In this document: positions 6,576 to 9,669 of the stretch, one piece after another
Layout of the letters: the number at the start of each line of letters is the position of its first letter
Position numbering within the stretch: the first letter of the stretch is position 1
From: Deltaproteobacteria bacterium
GTDB taxonomy: Bacteria; Desulfobacterota; Binatia; UBA9968
Direction: 5' to 3'
NCBI GenBank assembly: GCA_016844625.1
Contig: JAERMN010000079.1
Location: 1-9,669 of the forward strand
DNA length: 9,669 bases
The notes under the pieces: model-generated
The model's database searches: none
Seen by the model: only the letters and a program-made list of their open reading frames with translations
Told to the model about the DNA's origin: nothing
Translations under genes and position numbers: made by a program

Positions 6576-6723
6576 AGACCCATCTCCGCGCAGCCGTTTC
6601 TTCTCTTAGTTGATTGTCTCGTTGGCACCCTTCGAAGAAGCTGGTCCCGGCAGTAATATGCTGCGCATGAATGCGACCGCCACCCATTAGACATCGGTGT
6701 AATGTCGTGGAAGAAAGCGCCGA
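6576..6723. other. Gap between tRNA-Leu and the NRPS 3' end
   Basis: These 148 bp separate the convergent tRNA and NRPS genes. I see no gene, no strong terminator and no second copy of the tRNA 3' end. A pyrimidine-rich run (6597-6608) follows the tRNA without a convincing stem before it. A short CTTCGAAG palindrome and a weak GCAG/CTGC stem (about 6652-6666) are the only structures. Confidence 0.5.
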
Positions 6724-9669
6724 TTAATTCAACCCCAAGTTAAGCTCCGTTGGCGGGTAGGGCGTAAACTGAGATGGTCTGAGAGCAGTGTTCTCAGACG
6801 GCCGCGCAGGCGAATCTACAGATGGTTCGATACAGCTTTTTCCCATCGATTCGTCCAATTCATTTCTTAAAATAGAAGCCCACGCGCTGACGAAGGGGCC
6901 GTCTCTGAGGTCGGAATGACCTCCTGGAACGTCGTAGACTTTGAATTCGCCCCCCACAAGCTTTCCCCAACTCAATCGCGGGTCGCCAGAATTATGTCGC
7001 GATTTGAAATAAATCATCCGTCCAGGATATGGATACGGATGGTATGCTTGGGCGGCCTTCCGGTACATATTCAAGATATAAGTGCTGCGAAGCTTTGGAG
7101 GGATCGGATACTCCATTTTTGTGTAGATCTTACAAACAGCCCTCTTAAACCACTTACCGATTCTTTGAAATCTTTCGCTGACGATATTCGTGAATACGCG
7201 AGCGCTATCGCCCAGTAATCTGATAGGTATTTCATGTACCGATAAGCAGGCGTTTTTAGCAAACCACCGTTGAAGCTTGCCGACGTAACCCGAGAAAAAT
7301 TTTCCTCCATCAGTGAACCGTGATTTCAAAAAAATAGAATTGGAGCGACGCTGTCCTATACTCAAAGTGTCGATCAAGGCCAACAAGCCAACTTCCTGAT
7401 TTTTTCTTCGTAATTGTTGGGCGATTTCGAAGGCGATGACTCCACCGAAGGAATAACCGCCAAGTAAATATGGGCCTTGAGACTGGACTGTGCGGATTTC
7501 GTCGAGGTAGTGGGCGGCGATCGTTTCAACTTGCGTATATAAGGCTCTTTGACCGTCTTCGCTTTGGTGCTCTAGTGAAAAGAGAGGTTGATCCCTGCCA
7601 AAATAACCGGGCAAGAATAAGTTGCTGCTTTCCCCATGAATCAAGAAAAAAGGCGTTCTAGAGCCACCTGTTTGAATCGGCACGAGGTTAGACCAAGACC
7701 GTAACTGATTTTCGTCTTGCAGAATGGCACTTAATTGTTCGATGGTGGGCGCGCGGAAAAGGGTCGCCACGGGAATGTTCTTGCCAGTCAGGTTTTCGAT
7801 TTGGGCAATCAAGCGGATCGCCAGCAGTGAATGTCCTCCTAGGTTAAAAAAATTGTCTCTGATACCGACAGGCGTAACTTCTAGGAGTTCCTGCCAAATC
7901 TTGACAAGCTCCAGCTCCAATCGATTACGCGGTAACACTTTGTGATCGGCGTCCTTTGATTGCAGGGTTGGGGAGGGAAGGGCGTTGCGATCCACCTTGC
8001 CATTGGGTGTTAATGGCAGAGAGGTCAGTACCACACAGCTAGTTGGCACCATGTAACTCGGCAGTCTTTCTCTTAAGTAACCTTGGAGTTCTTCTTGTGT
8101 GATCTTTCTTTTTTCTACGGGAACCACATAGGTGACCAACTGTTTTTCTCCAGCGGCCTCCTCTTTGGCGACAACTATGCATTGACTTATCGCCGGGTGT
8201 TCAGTCAATACTGACTCGATTTCCCCAAGTTCGATCCGGTAGCCCCGGAGTTTTACCTGAAAGTCACTGCGCCCAAGGTATTCGATACTTCCATCCGGTA
8301 AGTAACGCGCTCGATCACCGGTCTTAAATAACCGCATCGCTGGCTTTCCGGTGAACGGATCGCGAATAAACTTTTCTTGGGTTAGCGAGGGATTGCCTCG
8401 GTAACCCCGCGCCACTCCCAAACCACCGATGAAGAGATCCCCTTCAATACCAAGCGGCAGAGGTTGTAAGTTGGCATCCAAGACATAGATCTCGGTATTG
8501 TCTATTGGATGACCGATCACAATCGACCCTCCTCCCGGCTCGACTCGCCAAACAGTTGACCAAACCGTGGTTTCTGTCGGTCCATAAAGATTATAAACTA
8601 ATCCGCCCCGCGCGAGCAGTGCGTCGGCTAGCTCCTTAGATAATGCTTCCCCACCGCAAAGAATCTTCAGTCGGGCATTTCCTTGCCAACCTGCTGCGAT
8701 CAGCATTCGCCATGTCATCGGCGTCGCCTGCATCATTGTCGCACCACCGCCGTCCACACGATCCCGCAATAATTGGCCGTCGGTGGTAATAGACCGAGGC
8801 AGGAGGACAACCTGCGCGCCAACCGTAAGCGGTAGAAATATTTCCAAGGCGCAAATGTCAAAAGACAAAGGGGTCACCGAAAGCAAAACGTCGTCAGGTT
8901 CCATGCCAGGTTCTTTCGCCATCGATGTGAGTAAATTGACAAGAGCTCGATGCGAGATCTCAACCCCCTTGGGCCGGCCCGTCGACCCAGAGGTATAAAT
9001 CAAGTAGGCAAGATTTTCTGCCGTTATTTCCGGCTTTGGATTTTCACACGGCTGGCCTACGATCATTGGCCATTCCCGGTCGACACAAACAACCCGCGCG
9101 TTACTCGAGGGAAGCTTTTTTAGCAATCTTTCTTGAGTCAAAACCACTGGGGCCGCGCTATCCTCCAGCATTAGGAGAACACGTTTCGCTGGATAATCCG
9201 GGTCTAGCGGGACATAAAGCCCTCCTGCCTTAAGAACCCCGAGTAAACTTACGACCATCTCCACAGACGGTTCCATAAAAATCGCGACCGGAGCCTCGCG
9301 ACCGACACCCAAACTGCTTAGGTAGTGGGCCAGCTGATTCGCCCGGACGTTGAGGTCTTGATAGGTCGCTTTCTCGCGTTCAAATATCACGGCCACGGAT
9401 TGCGGTGTTCGTTTGACTTGCGCTTCGAACAATTCATGGGTGCAGGGCTTTACGGATAAAGCCGATTGTTCACCCCGTGACATTTCACTTACAAGCCTCT
9501 CCTCCAAATCGCATAGAAAGTTCACGTGGTCGATCTTTTCTTTTGGAGTCGCCACCATCGCTTCCAGGATATGAACATAGTGTTCCAACATTCGTCCCAT
9601 ACGTGATTCGTCAAATAGATCGGGATTGTATTGCAAGATAATTTTGTTGAGGATGTTGGGATCGACTGC
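6724..9669 (-). CDS. NRPS terminal module, (C)-A-PCP-TE, predicted glycine-activating (5' partial)
   Basis: C-terminal end of a non-ribosomal peptide synthetase. The frame is open to the right edge, eleven codons beyond the TTG at 9636, so the start lies outside. Numbering residue 1 at that TTG: 1-50, tail of a condensation domain (QYNPDLFDES); 70-550, adenylation domain with A2 LKAGGLYVPLD 135-145, A3 YTSGSTGRPKG 214-224, A5 NLYGPTE 349-355, A7 KTGDR 438-442, A8 RGYRIELGEIE 464-474 and A10 NGKVDR 545-550 (K547); 570-640, carrier protein with pantetheine serine S603 in GGHS; 652-925, thioesterase with GYSFGG and triad S729, D756, H907. The pocket residues read DILQLGLVWK, one conservative change from a known glycine code. 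The module should load glycine, condense it to the upstream peptide and release the product by hydrolysis or cyclisation. A polar, Pro/Ser-rich tail (about 926-970) follows. The TE lid region is poorer in GC than the A domain. Class secure, product unknown. Confidence 0.95.
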   Translation of the reverse strand, partial: AVDPNILNKIILQYNPDLFDESRMGRMLEHYVHILEAMVATPKEKIDHVNFLCDLEERLVSEMSRGEQSALSVKPCTHELFEAQVKRTPQSVAVIFEREKATYQDLNVRANQLAHYLSSLGVGREAPVAIFMEPSVEMVVSLLGVLKAGGLYVPLDPDYPAKRVLLMLEDSAAPVVLTQERLLKKLPSSNARVVCVDREWPMIVGQPCENPKPEITAENLAYLIYTSGSTGRPKGVEISHRALVNLLTSMAKEPGMEPDDVLLSVTPLSFDICALEIFLPLTVGAQVVLLPRSITTDGQLLRDRVDGGGATMMQATPMTWRMLIAAGWQGNARLKILCGGEALSKELADALLARGGLVYNLYGPTETTVWSTVWRVEPGGGSIVIGHPIDNTEIYVLDANLQPLPLGIEGDLFIGGLGVARGYRGNPSLTQEKFIRDPFTGKPAMRLFKTGDRARYLPDGSIEYLGRSDFQVKLRGYRIELGEIESVLTEHPAISQCIVVAKEEAAGEKQLVTYVVPVEKRKITQEELQGYLRERLPSYMVPTSCVVLTSLPLTPNGKVDRNALPSPTLQSKDADHKVLPRNRLELELVKIWQELLEVTPVGIRDNFFNLGGHSLLAIRLIAQIENLTGKNIPVATLFRAPTIEQLSAILQDENQLRSWSNLVPIQTGGSRTPFFLIHGESSNLFLPGYFGRDQPLFSLEHQSEDGQRALYTQVETIAAHYLDEIRTVQSQGPYLLGGYSFGGVIAFEIAQQLRRKNQEVGLLALIDTLSIGQRRSNSIFLKSRFTDGGKFFSGYVGKLQRWFAKNACLSVHEIPIRLLGDSARVFTNIVSERFQRIGKWFKRAVCKIYTKMEYPIPPKLRSTYILNMYRKAAQAYHPYPYPGRMIYFKSRHNSGDPRLSWGKLVGGEFKVYDVPGGHSDLRDGPFVSAWASILRNELDESMGKSCIEPSVDSPARPSENTALRPSQFTPYPPTELNLGLN

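Noticed and set aside
6484..6687. 67-residue minus-strand ORF containing a PEGGLEPPQGCPYRILSPARL-type stretch
   Set aside because: It is the antisense of the tRNA-Leu gene. This type of translation is a well-known spurious protein annotation.
9634..9636. TTG as a start codon for the NRPS
   Set aside because: The frame continues upstream to the window edge with residues fitting a condensation domain, so this is an internal leucine codon.

Overview
The window looks like part of a bacterial chromosome of moderately high GC. Genes are densely packed, with ATGA start/stop overlaps and short gaps that carry dispersed-type repeats. It suggests an uncultivated soil or sediment bacterium with a secondary-metabolite capacity. 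The intergenic repeats resemble ones I associate with deltaproteobacterial and related environmental genomes, but that lineage guess is weak. No phage, IS element, CRISPR array or replication origin is visible.

Layout, left to right. (1) Positions 1-1081 (+): the 3' part of an MFS exporter of the MFS_3/EntS-like group, cut by the window edge. (2) Positions 1082-1336: a 255-bp convergent gap made of short inverted and direct repeats. (3) Positions 4970 to 1337 (-): a biotin operon in the order bioF, bioA, bioD, followed by an unrecognised small exported protein. bioF/bioA and bioD/small protein overlap by ATGA; the bioA-bioD gap holds a hairpin and heptamer repeats. (4) Positions 4971-5046: an AT-rich divergent promoter region whose promoter-like elements lie so close to both start codons that short-leader or leaderless transcripts are possible. 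(5) Positions 5047-6408 (+): radA. (6) Positions 6490-6575 (+): tRNA-Leu(CAA) with encoded CCA. (7) Positions 9669 to 6724 (-): the C-terminal end of a non-ribosomal peptide synthetase (end of a condensation domain, then adenylation, carrier and thioesterase domains), whose 5' part lies beyond the right edge.

How the genes work together. BioF, BioA and BioD carry out three consecutive steps from pimeloyl thioester to dethiobiotin; the last step (BioB) is not encoded here. BioA resembles the Bacillus subtilis enzyme, which takes its amino group from lysine, more than the E. coli SAM-dependent enzyme. radA is a housekeeping recombination gene. The NRPS module appears to be the final one of an assembly line: its specificity residues read DILQLGLVWK, very close to the glycine code, and the thioesterase has a complete Ser-Asp-His triad, so the released peptide probably ends in glycine or closes through it.

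The points most worth a second look are the small secreted protein coupled to bioD, the terminal glycine-type NRPS module with its lower-GC thioesterase, and the two repeat-rich gaps. I do not see clear evidence of an entirely new system in this window.
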